In this document: in pieces, positions 23,939 to 32,989 of the stretch | Numbering within the stretch: position 1 is the stretch's first letter | Layout: each line of letters opens with the position of its first letter | DNA from: Lachnospiraceae bacterium | GTDB lineage: Bacteria > Bacillota > Clostridia > Lachnospirales > Lachnospiraceae | DNA: 64,000 bases | Reading direction: 5' to 3' | Assembly (NCBI GenBank): GCA_024684085.1 | Contig: JAIKXM010000006.1 | Location: forward strand, 1 to 64,000 | Position numbers and translations under genes: made by a program | Notes under the pieces: model-generated | The model's database searches: none | What the model was told of the DNA's origin: nothing | What the model saw: the letters and a program-made list of their open reading frames with translations, nothing else

Positions 23939-23973
23939 ATCCCACCCCGAAATAAAACTCAGGGTGGGATTCT
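23939..23973 (+). terminator. Terminator of the licT PTS operon
   Basis: Perfect 9-bp stem ATCCCACCC / GGGTGGGAT, 14-nt loop, then TCTTCCG. Confidence 0.82.
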
Positions 23974-24122
23974 TCCGCTGTCCGCTTTTCAGATTGCATG
24001 AAAACCGGCGCTCCGCGACAGTACATCTTGCGATTTTGATAATGACTAGGCGGTATTCATAATGGTATAATATTTTAGAATAAATACAGTTGCGTGTTGT
24101 TTTAAAAGGGTGCAGAGTTCAT

Positions 24123-25358
24123 ATGATAAAGCTTAGTAATGATAGATTCAAGTCGAATATGAGCGAGATAATGGAGCGTAACGAGCGACGGGTATTGGAG
24201 GTTACCGCGAGATACATGCGTCGCGTTGCGTGTATTTTTGTGCTCGTTTTCCTTGGGAATTTTGTCGGGCTTTTTCAGATACCGTATAAAGAGCTGACGA
24301 TCTACAGCATTGTCTCGACAGCGATCCTATGGACACCTACGCTTGCGGAGAAGCTTAATCTCCCTATGCGGGTGCGGCGTTACATATGCGTGCTCGGGCT
24401 CGATCTTGTGATCGGAATGCTCGCCACCAATTATAATATAGGAATATACATGACCTACGCGCTTGCGATGATCACGAGTCTGATCTTTTTTGACAGATAT
24501 TTCACCTTGCAGATCTCGATCATCAGTTACATCGTGATCGTGATATCGCTTTATTTCAGGTCGCTCGGGATGGAGCAGGTGGAGTTCGAGACCAACAGGA
24601 TCTGGTGGATATCACGAAGCGTGGGATTCTTCATAGAAGCGGTCGCAATGACGGGAATCTGTTATTATGTGGCGCAGATGTCCCACAGGATACTGCATAA
24701 GCTGGATATGTCTCAGAGAGAGCTTTCTGATAAAAATGAGAAGATTAAGAAGTTGTCGGATCAGGTGATGTTAGCCCTCTCAAGTGCTGTCGATGCCAAG
24801 GATACTTATACCAACGGTCATGCCATGCGAGTGGCGGAATATGCCACCGAGATCGCAGACAGGCTGGGTAAGTCCGATGAGGAGCTGGAGGCGATCTATT
24901 GCGCCGCACTTTTGCACGATGTAGGTAAGATAGGTATCTCGGATGAGATCATCAATAAGCCCGGGAAGCTCACTGAAGAAGAATATGATATCATCAAGCA
25001 GCATACGGTGATCGGGTCGGGGATACTCGACGAGATATCAGAATTACCGGAGCTGTCCATAGGTGCGCACTGGCATCATGAGCGTTATGACGGCAAGGGT
25101 TATCCCAATGGTCTGTCAGGGGAAGATATACCCGAGAATGCGAGGATAATCTGCGTTGCGGATTGTTATGATGCCATGACTTCCAATCGCTCGTATCGTA
25201 AGGCACTGGAGCAGGAAGTTGTTCGCAATGAGATCAAGAAGGGTATCGGAACGCAGTTCGATCCCAAGATCGCAGAGATCATGCTGGATATGATAGATGA
25301 AGATATAGGCTACAATATGCGCGAAAAAGAAGAGTATGGTGAGGGAGCCGTCGGTTAG
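24123..25358 (+). CDS. Membrane HD-GYP domain protein (putative cyclic-di-GMP phosphodiesterase)
   Basis: The 411-aa protein has about six membrane segments in residues 30-205, a coiled-coil-like stretch (HRILHKLDMSQRELSDKNEKI, split around 200-220), and an HD-GYP domain from about 225. Key motifs seen: NGHAMRVAEYA, LLHDVGKIGI (metal-binding HD), HTVIGSGIL, HHERYDGKGYP (the GYP motif) and DCYDAMTSNRSYR. HD-GYP enzymes hydrolyse cyclic di-GMP; the membrane part may sense a signal. ATG 24123 with AAGGGTG upstream is preferred to the GTG at 24090. TGGTATAAT at 24062-24070 is a likely promoter. Confidence 0.9.
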   Translation: MIKLSNDRFKSNMSEIMERNERRVLEVTARYMRRVACIFVLVFLGNFVGLFQIPYKELTIYSIVSTAILWTPTLAEKLNLPMRVRRYICVLGLDLVIGMLATNYNIGIYMTYALAMITSLIFFDRYFTLQISIISYIVIVISLYFRSLGMEQVEFETNRIWWISRSVGFFIEAVAMTGICYYVAQMSHRILHKLDMSQRELSDKNEKIKKLSDQVMLALSSAVDAKDTYTNGHAMRVAEYATEIADRLGKSDEELEAIYCAALLHDVGKIGISDEIINKPGKLTEEEYDIIKQHTVIGSGILDEISELPELSIGAHWHHERYDGKGYPNGLSGEDIPENARIICVADCYDAMTSNRSYRKALEQEVVRNEIKKGIGTQFDPKIAEIMLDMIDEDIGYNMREKEEYGEGAVG

Positions 25359-25393
25359 TCCGGCGCATAATAAATAGTAAAGAGGTAGTAAAG

Positions 25394-27265
25394 ATGTCAT
25401 ACGTATCAACTAATGAAACAGCAGTGTCTCAGCGCAGTATGAGACCTGCTAAAACGGTCGCTCTGATCTTAATGGCGATTTTAATGATGGGACTGCTTGC
25501 AGCTTGCGGAGACAAAGGGGGAGCCGGTGATGCAACACAGCAGTCATCGGAGACAGGTACAGAGCAGAACACTGATCAGACCGCGGAGAATCCCGTAGTC
25601 GATGAATCGGTTAAGGGTACACCCGATGCCATGACGGGTGATTGGGCGTTCCTGTGCAGGATCATCCGCACGGACAGTGATGATATGCAGTATGAGTCGG
25701 TATATAGTTGCAGGGATACAGATGCCCCCGATTCCGAGATCCATATACGTAAGGAAGATGAGAAGTTCCTTGCCGATTATAAGTTCGCCTTTTTTGAGGC
25801 CAACACCATGATCTACGGGGCTGAGCTTCAGTACAGGCAGAATCCCGAATATGAAGGAATGAAGGATGCCGCCTGGTGTATGGAAGCAACTGATCCTTTT
25901 GCGGAAAAAATACCCGGCAATGAGTATTATCGATTTTTTATAACTGATGAAGACAGGCTTGTGGTCTTCAAGGATTATTATAACGATCCCGAGGATGAGT
26001 ATCATTACCATTATACATATATGGATATCTATCTTCGTAAAGGATCTCCGCAGTTCGATGATCCGGAGAACATCTGCTATCTTGACACTGTGACTGTATC
26101 CAACGCAACGGAGCTGCTTAACAGTATCAGGAATAATCGCCGTATTATTCTGAAGGCAGGCGAGTATAACTTCTCCACTGTTTCTGACAAGGATGTCACT
26201 AATTCGATGCTTAGATCGGAATACGGCGCTTATGAAGTTCAGGATGCGTATAACCTTTGCCTCGAGGCTGAAGATGGGGCTGATGTGCAGTTCTGTGTTG
26301 AAGATCCTTATATGCCCGTTGTTTCTTTCGAATGCGGAAGAAATATTAAGCTTAGCGGTATAACCGCCGGCCATAAAGTAGAGCCCGGGTATTGCAGCGG
26401 AAGCGTACTAAGATTTGATAATGTATCCGGCATCGATATCGATTCCTGCAATCTTTACGGATGCGGTACTTACGGACTTGAAGCTTCTTACTGTTATGAC
26501 ATTAATGTCACAAATACCGATATCTACGAATGTACTTACGGTCTTGTCTCGCTTATAGGTTCAGGAGATACTCTCTTCGAGAATTGTATCCTGCGAGACA
26601 GCAAGGATCTGTCAATGATCATGCTGGAGAGCGTGTACAATATAAACTTCGAGAATTGTGAGTTCAGGAACAATGTATCCGATGCTTTTGACGGAGTGTA
26701 TTTCGTCCAACTTGGTGAGTATGACAGCGCAACCTTCAAGAAGTGTTCGTTTGTCAACAACAGGTTCAACGCCTTCTCTAATTACGAAGTCACTATGGAG
26801 GATTGCACTTCCGACAATAATCACGCCGGCTTCAGTGATATGCTCAATTCTTCCGTGAAGGAGACTGTGCCTGACAAGGAATCCATCCTTGAGAATTACA
26901 AGATCACTCTTCAAAAACAGCAGGACATTGAGTCTAAGCTCCAGTCAGACTCATTTATGTCTCAGCCGACTCTCAATAATCTTGCATCTGATGAATACGA
27001 GATGTGGGATACACTCCTTAACAGGATCTGGTCTTATCTTGGAGGAACTCTTGAAGAAAGTGAGATGGAGGCTCTTCGTACAGAGCAGAAGAACTGGATA
27101 CGTGATAAGGAAGCTAAGATGAAGGCAGCTGGAGAAGAGAATGGCGGTGGTACAATGCAGCCCATGCTTGAGTATGGCACCGGCGCCGACGAGACCCGCA
27201 AGCGCGTCGAGGAACTGATCACACAGTTCATCGATTCCGAATTTGTTGCTACCATTAATACTTAG
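25394..27265 (+). CDS. Lipoprotein with right-handed beta-helix and C-terminal LprI-like domain
   Basis: Exported 623-aa protein. Residues 16-38 form a lipoprotein signal (LILMAILMMGLLAAC, lipobox LAAC, Cys38). About 65-215 is an unassigned domain, about 225-475 a right-handed parallel beta-helix made of rungs such as NVSGIDIDSCNLYG, NVTNTDIYECTYG and NINFENCEFRNN, and about 510-615 resembles DUF1311/LprI (LASDEYEMWDTLLNRIW, then LRTEQKNWIRDKE). Beta-helix folds often bind or cleave polysaccharides, LprI-type domains are linked to lysozyme inhibition; neither activity can be shown here. AGAGGTAG precedes ATG 25394. It may be cotranscribed with the HD-GYP gene 35 nt upstream. Confidence 0.8.
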   Translation: MSYVSTNETAVSQRSMRPAKTVALILMAILMMGLLAACGDKGGAGDATQQSSETGTEQNTDQTAENPVVDESVKGTPDAMTGDWAFLCRIIRTDSDDMQYESVYSCRDTDAPDSEIHIRKEDEKFLADYKFAFFEANTMIYGAELQYRQNPEYEGMKDAAWCMEATDPFAEKIPGNEYYRFFITDEDRLVVFKDYYNDPEDEYHYHYTYMDIYLRKGSPQFDDPENICYLDTVTVSNATELLNSIRNNRRIILKAGEYNFSTVSDKDVTNSMLRSEYGAYEVQDAYNLCLEAEDGADVQFCVEDPYMPVVSFECGRNIKLSGITAGHKVEPGYCSGSVLRFDNVSGIDIDSCNLYGCGTYGLEASYCYDINVTNTDIYECTYGLVSLIGSGDTLFENCILRDSKDLSMIMLESVYNINFENCEFRNNVSDAFDGVYFVQLGEYDSATFKKCSFVNNRFNAFSNYEVTMEDCTSDNNHAGFSDMLNSSVKETVPDKESILENYKITLQKQQDIESKLQSDSFMSQPTLNNLASDEYEMWDTLLNRIWSYLGGTLEESEMEALRTEQKNWIRDKEAKMKAAGEENGGGTMQPMLEYGTGADETRKRVEELITQFIDSEFVATINT

Positions 27266-27268
27266 TGA

Positions 27269-27339
27269 GATGCTCTGTCATGATATGACGTGCGAACAAA
27301 TACTCCTATAGAAGCGGATCAGAGCATCTGCTTCTTTTT
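27269..27339 (+). terminator. Terminator of the HD-GYP/lipoprotein unit
   Basis: GATGCTCTG (27269-27277) pairs with CAGAGCATC (27320-27328), followed by TGCTTCTTTTTTT. Its right arm lies inside the 3' end of the convergent transglutaminase gene. Confidence 0.75.
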
Positions 27340-29878
27340 TTGAGGGCTTCTGTGTGCTGTAGATATAGAGCTGGGTAAGACACTTAAGCTCATTGAGAGC
27401 TATGTTTTTCTTATTAAGGTAAGAAGACATCCGCTTGTCCATTCTGCGTACTCTGAACCTGACGATACTGCGTCTGATAACTGACACAGGTGTCATATTT
27501 GTGGGCATTACGGGATAATGTCCGATCAATACATTCTGCATCAGTTCGTAAGTACGTTCGATGCGGTCGGGCTCATGTACATGATACATCTTCCTTAATC
27601 TGTCTGAGGCCTTACGGTAGGCATATATCAGAGTGGGCAGATGATCACCCCGGGCTCTTGCACGTGCACGGGCTCTGCTCTCTGAATATAACTTAACGGA
27701 ACGCTTAACGATCGGTATCAGCAATAACACTATGAGTATCCATACAAAGACTGTAAAAGCAGGTGTGTTCTTGAGATTAAGGAAACTCTTCGGGTTGAAA
27801 GACGGTGCGTTGAGTCCCGAATCAGTACCGGCATCACTTTCACCTATATCCATTGGACGGAAAAGTCTTGTGAGTGAGTTCATGAAATCACTGTAGGAAT
27901 TGTCTTCGCCGCCATAATCGGGAACCGTGAACTCAACAGGGAACCAACCGAAGTCATGGATATATACTTCGACCCATGCGTGGGCATCCGCATCCGTTAC
28001 TTCGGTAGTAACGACCGTCGATCTTCCGAGAGGGTTCTCGCCTGTATAATAGTAAGAACTGTCAATAGTGTCATTAGTCACGGCATTTGTCGAGATACCG
28101 CTTGTTGTGATCACGTAGCCCTCGCAATATCTTGCAGGAATGCCGTACGAACGAAGGAGGAGAGCACCTGCGGAGGCGAAATGCGCGCAGTAGCCTCTTT
28201 TTTGCTCGTTAAGGAAATAAGTTACAAAGTCTTCGTCTTCGGGAGTGGCGCCCGGTGCCATGTCGTAGGTGTAGTTGTCAAGGAAGTATTGGTATATGAG
28301 CTCGATCTGCTTGTACGGATTGTCGGACTCGCCGATGACCCTGTGGTAAGACGTAAGGACATCTTCAATTTCCGCAGGGATCTGCAGATAATTGGCATAG
28401 ACTTCCTGCTCATAAGTGTCCATAATATCGAGATCCTGCGTGGTCTTGACCCAATCGAGGTTGTCGGCGTTATCATACAGCATGGGCATCATGGAGCTTG
28501 TGTAAGGCATATATTCATATGTAGCTTCCTGATCGCGAGGCGATGCGCCCCTGATGATCGCAAAGCCGTCAAGCAAAGCTTTGTTCGGAAGCGATGAAGT
28601 AAAGTACGGCACATAGACATATTCCGAGCTGGCATCGACATTCTTAACAGTCATTCGTGCTTCGTGACGATCGGTCACACCCGAATCCATTAATTTGCCA
28701 AGAGTATTTGCTTCATGCAGTGCTCTAAGTTTCGATACTTCCGTGGGCATATAACCTGCCTCAAGGGGTGGCTGGTATGACTCGTAGTGCGTCGAATACG
28801 CAGGCGCATCCCAGCTGTGTTGGGTGTAGAACTGACTTGTATATCCCTTAAGGTAGATGGTCTCGAATGAGTACGGAACAAAAGTAACCTCAAGATCCGT
28901 TTCATAATCGGGAGACACGCTTCTGATACCTCCGAGCTTACCGCCGTTGATACCGCCCTTGGCCTCGTAGCGGTTGAACAATCCGAGGATACCTGTCTGC
29001 GTCAGGATCTTAACATATTCGTCGAGAGTCTCTTTCGGAGTACTCTTATTCGTTACTGCCTCTCGCTCCGAGATCATGATGCTTGATGCTGAAAAAACAG
29101 ACAGCACTATCGCAGTGACAAGCGCTACACTTGTAAGTGCGAGCATGGACAAAGCATTGGACTTGTGGAAGATCACATGTCGGCCTTTTTTATCATCGTA
29201 ATCGAGGGCATACTCGCGCTTCTTATTGGCTTTGGCGGGCGCGACGAATCGGTAATGCCCCGAAGATCTCAGCAGAAATACCCCGAAATATGAGAAGAAT
29301 ATGAGCACGAGTGATATATATGAAGGGTATTTGCCGATGAAGGTCCCGATCTGGAGCGGCCAAAAGGTAACGAAGAAAACCGCGAAGAACATCATGTTGT
29401 TGAAGACATCGACGTTGAGCGGAAGTATGAGGAAGATGCCGAGGAAGATGCATACTGTGGTGATGGTAGTGTATCTGTCGGTTATGAGTTCGGTGTACTG
29501 ACGCATTACCGAAAGGCCGTAGTGCTCGGCATAGGCTTCGTTGACAACGTTAAGGATAGCCTGAAATCCGGAGTTGGCCTCGGCAGTCATGTTCGTCAGT
29601 GCGAAGATAAAGATGACAAAGAAGATGATATAGCCGAAGTTATACAGGGCCTTCGTCATATGGATGAGCGACAGGAACATTGATGCCACCAATATTGAGA
29701 TTAAGATCAACGGATAATTGGCGCTGAGTTCGAACTCTGACAGAAAACCGAGGACGGCGCCTGCGGAAGCGGCAAACATAAGAAGACCCACTACCACACA
29801 GTGAAGCAGATCGTTGTGTGGTGCGTGCGCCGTATTGTCGCCTATATGAAATCCGTAATATAAGGTGTCATCCAACAT
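27278..29878 (-). CDS. Membrane transglutaminase-like protein (TgpA/DUF3488 type)
   Basis: Membrane protein of 866 aa. The first 270 residues hold about seven hydrophobic segments; the outside region contains a transglutaminase-like core at about 545-680: KRGYCAHFASAGALLLR (nucleophile Cys), DADAHAWVEVYI (His) and GWFPVEFTVPDY (acidic third position as Glu, usual in clostridial members). A further membrane segment near 715-735 is followed by a basic cytosolic tail. Together with MoxR and DUF58 it forms the widespread MoxR-DUF58-TGase set, whose exact job is not settled; envelope or secreted-protein processing is likely. AAAGGA precedes ATG 29878. Last gene of the operon. Confidence 0.9.
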   Translation of the reverse strand: MLDDTLYYGFHIGDNTAHAPHNDLLHCVVVGLLMFAASAGAVLGFLSEFELSANYPLILISILVASMFLSLIHMTKALYNFGYIIFFVIFIFALTNMTAEANSGFQAILNVVNEAYAEHYGLSVMRQYTELITDRYTTITTVCIFLGIFLILPLNVDVFNNMMFFAVFFVTFWPLQIGTFIGKYPSYISLVLIFFSYFGVFLLRSSGHYRFVAPAKANKKREYALDYDDKKGRHVIFHKSNALSMLALTSVALVTAIVLSVFSASSIMISEREAVTNKSTPKETLDEYVKILTQTGILGLFNRYEAKGGINGGKLGGIRSVSPDYETDLEVTFVPYSFETIYLKGYTSQFYTQHSWDAPAYSTHYESYQPPLEAGYMPTEVSKLRALHEANTLGKLMDSGVTDRHEARMTVKNVDASSEYVYVPYFTSSLPNKALLDGFAIIRGASPRDQEATYEYMPYTSSMMPMLYDNADNLDWVKTTQDLDIMDTYEQEVYANYLQIPAEIEDVLTSYHRVIGESDNPYKQIELIYQYFLDNYTYDMAPGATPEDEDFVTYFLNEQKRGYCAHFASAGALLLRSYGIPARYCEGYVITTSGISTNAVTNDTIDSSYYYTGENPLGRSTVVTTEVTDADAHAWVEVYIHDFGWFPVEFTVPDYGGEDNSYSDFMNSLTRLFRPMDIGESDAGTDSGLNAPSFNPKSFLNLKNTPAFTVFVWILIVLLLIPIVKRSVKLYSESRARARARARGDHLPTLIYAYRKASDRLRKMYHVHEPDRIERTYELMQNVLIGHYPVMPTNMTPVSVIRRSIVRFRVRRMDKRMSSYLNKKNIALNELKCLTQLYIYSTQKPSKKEADALIRFYRSICSHVIS

Positions 29879-29924
29879 GGTATTGTTCCTTTATAATGTC
29901 GCGTTAGATCCTTGTGTGTGTATA

Positions 29925-31040
29925 TCATGCTATATGAACCAGAGTCCCTTTGTTAAGGCCGGCTCGTTCATATATATCAAGTGCGAGGTCCTTGGTACTA
30001 TAGCTCCCGGAATAGAAGGCCTGCGTCATTATATCGACAAGGTCATCTCTGGAAGTGACTCTTAGACTGACGAAGTCGCCTTCTTTTGAGTTGTAGTACA
30101 TGAAGATAAAAGGCTGGCCTGCATTGATGAATGCAAGTGATACTGCATAGGCCTCGCGGATATTGTCATCCAACAGGTTGTAGGCTTCAGTGTTCTGTCC
30201 GTCGCTGTTTATATACAACCTGTCGCATTCTTCTTTGGAAGGTTGATAGAGTTCGAGGAGAACCGTAAATTCGTTGGAGGATGTCGCTTCGCTCTCCTTG
30301 ACGATGAGTTTGTCGAGCTTCTCCGTAAGCTTCCAGTGGATGCGGGAGAGACGGTCACCGGGCTGATACTCACGGATGTCTGTTACATTGCCGGTGGTAT
30401 TACCGCGTCTTATCGTGTCCGAATATTCGTCGAAGCCTTCCTGACTGATCATATCAGTGACTTCTTCCTTGGGATCGGTGTCCGGAAAGCGGGTGTATGA
30501 GGTCTCTGCTGATACTTCTTTGGTAAAAGAGAAGAGATGCAGATAATCGTATACCTTTAGTTCATATATCGATGCCGTATATATTCCGTATTTGTTAATG
30601 GTGAGCGGAAGGATGAGCCGGCTGCCGTTTCCAACGCCTAACGAAAGGGCGTGTATTATATCTTCACGGTTGCCATAGAGGGTCGATTCGGTATGAAGTG
30701 AGAACTCTGCGGCGGATATCGGAAGGCGGGAAGGATTGTTGATGCTGATCGACAGAGCCGTGGTAGAATCCATCCTTGTGATATATGCGATATCAGGCTC
30801 GAGCCTTGCGAAGGCGTGCTTCGTCAGATTATATGAGAAGATGGGCAGGCAGATGAGCAGGATCGTCACAAGGTAAAAAAAGCTCTGCAGATAGAAAGCA
30901 GAGATCAGAATTGATGCCATGAACAGAAATCCATAGGAAAGCCACGAAGCGGTCAGGGAGTTACTGTAATTCATGATCTTCCCCAGCCACTTGCGTCGTG
31001 AATCGGTATTCTTATTATTAGTCAGGTTATTATCAGCCAA
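29925..31040 (-). CDS. DUF58 domain membrane protein
   Basis: The 371-aa protein has two closely spaced membrane segments (about 30-72) and then a DUF58 domain, a von Willebrand A-like fold, recognised by IREYQPGDRLSRIHWKLTEK (about 222-241). It starts with TTG at 31040; a GGAGG six nt upstream and the absence of an ATG nearby support this. DUF58 proteins are encoded next to MoxR ATPases and are thought to be their clients. It lies 46 nt before the transglutaminase gene and 77 nt after moxR. Confidence 0.9.
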   Translation of the reverse strand: MADNNLTNNKNTDSRRKWLGKIMNYSNSLTASWLSYGFLFMASILISAFYLQSFFYLVTILLICLPIFSYNLTKHAFARLEPDIAYITRMDSTTALSISINNPSRLPISAAEFSLHTESTLYGNREDIIHALSLGVGNGSRLILPLTINKYGIYTASIYELKVYDYLHLFSFTKEVSAETSYTRFPDTDPKEEVTDMISQEGFDEYSDTIRRGNTTGNVTDIREYQPGDRLSRIHWKLTEKLDKLIVKESEATSSNEFTVLLELYQPSKEECDRLYINSDGQNTEAYNLLDDNIREAYAVSLAFINAGQPFIFMYYNSKEGDFVSLRVTSRDDLVDIMTQAFYSGSYSTKDLALDIYERAGLNKGTLVHIA

Positions 31041-31117
31041 ATTGAGCCTCCAAGGATTAGATAGGGCATAATAACTGTTTATCAGTTAATATGCTGATCG
31101 CTAAGTTCAATGAAGCT

Positions 31118-32041
31118 CTACATCGGAACGGGAACGGATTCCAGTGTTTCGAAGAGGAGCTCTCTGACACTCTTGTTGACAGCCTTAGCCTTGGTCGAGA
31201 GAACGATACGATGATTACATACGGGATAGAATACCATATGTACATCCCTCGGAATGACATAGTCTCTGTCATTGAGGCAGGCATAGGCCTTAGCCATCTT
31301 AAGGATGGCGATAGTTCCTCTGGGAGATACACCCTGAATGAACATGTCTGTATTACGAGTTGCTTCTCCTAATGATACGATGTAGTCGCATATCTGATCT
31401 GAGGCGTAGACTTTGGAAGCCTGTTCCTGAAGGGCGATAAGTTTTTCACCGGTGATGACCTGATAGACTGAATCTATTGATTCAAAAGAGTGTCCCTTGA
31501 GGATCTCGGTTGCCTCGAAATGGCCCGGATAACCGAGAGTCAGCCTTACAAAGAATCGGTCAAGCTGAGAATCCGGCAGTTTCTGAGTGCCTGAAGCCCC
31601 GACGGGGTTCTGTGTGGCTATTACGAAAAAAGGAGGGCGCAGGGCGTAAGTGGTAGATTCCACGGTAACGCGTCGCTCTTCCATAACTTCGAGGAGTGCG
31701 GCCTGAGTCTTGGGAGATGTACGGTTGATCTCGTCTGCGAGGAAGAGATTGGTGAATACTGCTCCCGGACGGAAGGTGAAGCCGTTGGTCTCACGATCAT
31801 ACATTGAGAAGCCTACGATGTCGCTTGGAAGGACATCGGGGGTGAACTGCATACGCTTGTAAGCGATTCCCAGAGATCTCGAAAGGGCTACCGCGAGAGT
31901 TGTCTTGCCGACACCCGGGATATCTTCAAGTAGTATATGTCCGCCCGCAAGAACGGTACACAGTACCATCTCAATAACGTCGTCCTTGCCTCTCAGTACT
32001 TTACTTATCTCATTCTTAACTGTCAGAAGTTCATTAGCCAT
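31118..32041 (-). CDS. MoxR-family AAA+ ATPase
   Basis: Chaperone-like AAA+ ATPase of 307 aa. Visible motifs: Walker A EDIPGVGKTTLA (about 38-49), the family block MQFTPDVLPSDIVGFSMYD, Walker B LFLADEINRTSPKTQ with the downstream ALLEVMEERRVTVE, sensor-1 FFVIATQNPVG and sensor-2 region GVSPRGTIAILKMAKA. MoxR proteins assist assembly of metal-containing or surface complexes through DUF58/VWA partners. First gene of moxR-DUF58-TGase. A minus-strand TATACT at about 32110-32115 could be its promoter. Confidence 0.94.
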   Translation of the reverse strand: MANELLTVKNEISKVLRGKDDVIEMVLCTVLAGGHILLEDIPGVGKTTLAVALSRSLGIAYKRMQFTPDVLPSDIVGFSMYDRETNGFTFRPGAVFTNLFLADEINRTSPKTQAALLEVMEERRVTVESTTYALRPPFFVIATQNPVGASGTQKLPDSQLDRFFVRLTLGYPGHFEATEILKGHSFESIDSVYQVITGEKLIALQEQASKVYASDQICDYIVSLGEATRNTDMFIQGVSPRGTIAILKMAKAYACLNDRDYVIPRDVHMVFYPVCNHRIVLSTKAKAVNKSVRELLFETLESVPVPM

Positions 32042-32419
32042 ATCTATACCTGTTTCTTAAATCTATGCCGGCATGTTCCGCCGGATCCTGATGATAGTCC
32101 GTAGAAAAGTATAACATAATATCGGGGTAAAGTCATTGAAGTGAGCTGAATTGAAATCCGAGTGCAAGTTTGTAAGGCTGAAATGGAATCCGAGGTTCCA
32201 GTTGGCAAAAGTAAATTTAGTTTTCCAATTGACTTCAAAAATCTTAGATATAAATAATTATTCTCTTCTTGCGCCTTTATATTATTTTTATAAGAAAAAT
32301 AAAAAAGGAAAGTTGAATGAGCAATTTTAAAAACGTTAAAGCCTCTCGACTTCAAAAAAAAACAGAGAGACATAGGAATATCTCTCTCAAAAAATATGCT
32401 ATAATAAAGGAGTAAAAAA
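32042..32419. other. AT-rich intergenic region between moxR and the accessory island
   Basis: No ORF with a ribosome binding site. Two similar phrases, GAAATCCGAGTGCAAGTT and GGAATCCGAGGTTCCAGTT (about 32152 and 32185), look like a degraded direct repeat. AGAGAGACATAGGAATATCTCTCT (about 32364-32387, not counting interruptions) forms a hairpin. TATAAT at about 32399 precedes the Rpn-like gene. Base composition becomes clearly more AT-rich here than in the flanking operons. Confidence 0.45.
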
Positions 32420-32776
32420 ATGAGTAAAGAATACGAAAAGTTAACGTTTGCAGATGATGTTTCAAACAACCTGTTAGATTTTTTCAATCTAATACTTACG
32501 GGAAAAGGTAATACACCACTTTCTAAAGAAATCGAAAAAGAAGTCGAGAAGGCCAAGATTAATGAAGAATGGAGGATGGAATATATATCTTTATATATGA
32601 AATACGCAGAAAAGTTTGCTGAAGGCCGTGAAATTGGTCTTGCTGAAGGTTTCATCAACGGATGTAATTCCATCGTAGACATTGTATTAGCCCTAAGAAG
32701 TGGCACAACAAAAGAAGAATTACTGAAGCAGGGTTATGATACCGAAACAATCGAACAAGCTTTGAAAATAAAATAA
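32420..32776 (+). CDS. Stand-alone C-terminal domain of an Rpn/PD-(D/E)XK transposase-family protein
   Basis: The 118-aa product resembles the tail of Rpn-type (PDDEXK_2) proteins, where EEWRMEYISLYMKYAEKFAEGREIG is the usual hinge after the nuclease domain, followed by a helical dimerisation region. No PD-(D/E)XK core is present here or upstream. It nevertheless has an AAGGAG site 8 nt before ATG 32420 and a TATAAT, so it may be expressed. Short C-terminal forms of Rpn proteins made from internal starts are known to inhibit the full-length nuclease, so this could be an orphan inhibitor; plain truncation is equally possible. A VbhA-Fic pair follows 36 nt downstream. Confidence 0.55.
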   Translation: MSKEYEKLTFADDVSNNLLDFFNLILTGKGNTPLSKEIEKEVEKAKINEEWRMEYISLYMKYAEKFAEGREIGLAEGFINGCNSIVDIVLALRSGTTKEELLKQGYDTETIEQALKIK

Positions 32777-32812
32777 CTAAGTTGCTTTATAAACTTTGCA
32801 TAGGAGGTCGTT

Positions 32813-32989
32813 ATGTTAGTTGTAGAAAATACAAAAGAAAACCGTGCATTACAGCAAGTGGTTGCAACTATGTCTATTGAGGATATGTATTTTGATAAAG
32901 ACTTTCTTGAGAAGATGCTCCAAGTATCTAAAGGAGAGAAAACATCTGAACAACTTCGACAAGAGGTATTAAAAAAGTATGCAAGATGA
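32813..32989 (+). CDS. VbhA-like antitoxin of the Fic pair
   Basis: Small ORF of 58 aa, starting at ATG 32813 with AGGAGG 7 nt upstream and overlapping the Fic gene by 11 nt. The sequence around residues 19-50 (TMSIEDMYFDKDFLEKML, then VSKGEKTSEQLRQEV) matches the antitoxin_VbhA helix pattern. The inhibitory motif [S/T]xxxE[G/N] appears as T19-M-S-I-E23 with Asp in the last place. In class I Fic systems this Glu blocks the ATP gamma-phosphate site of the toxin. The gene order antitoxin-toxin with overlap is standard for the pair. Confidence 0.85.
   Translation: MLVVENTKENRALQQVVATMSIEDMYFDKDFLEKMLQVSKGEKTSEQLRQEVLKKYAR

Noticed and set aside
32340..32395. An intrinsic terminator on the minus strand (AGAGAGATA..TCTCTCT followed by a T run).
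   Set aside because: No minus-strand gene lies to its right that it could end; it may belong to a lost gene or simply be a hairpin in AT-rich DNA, so it is only mentioned in the region entry.
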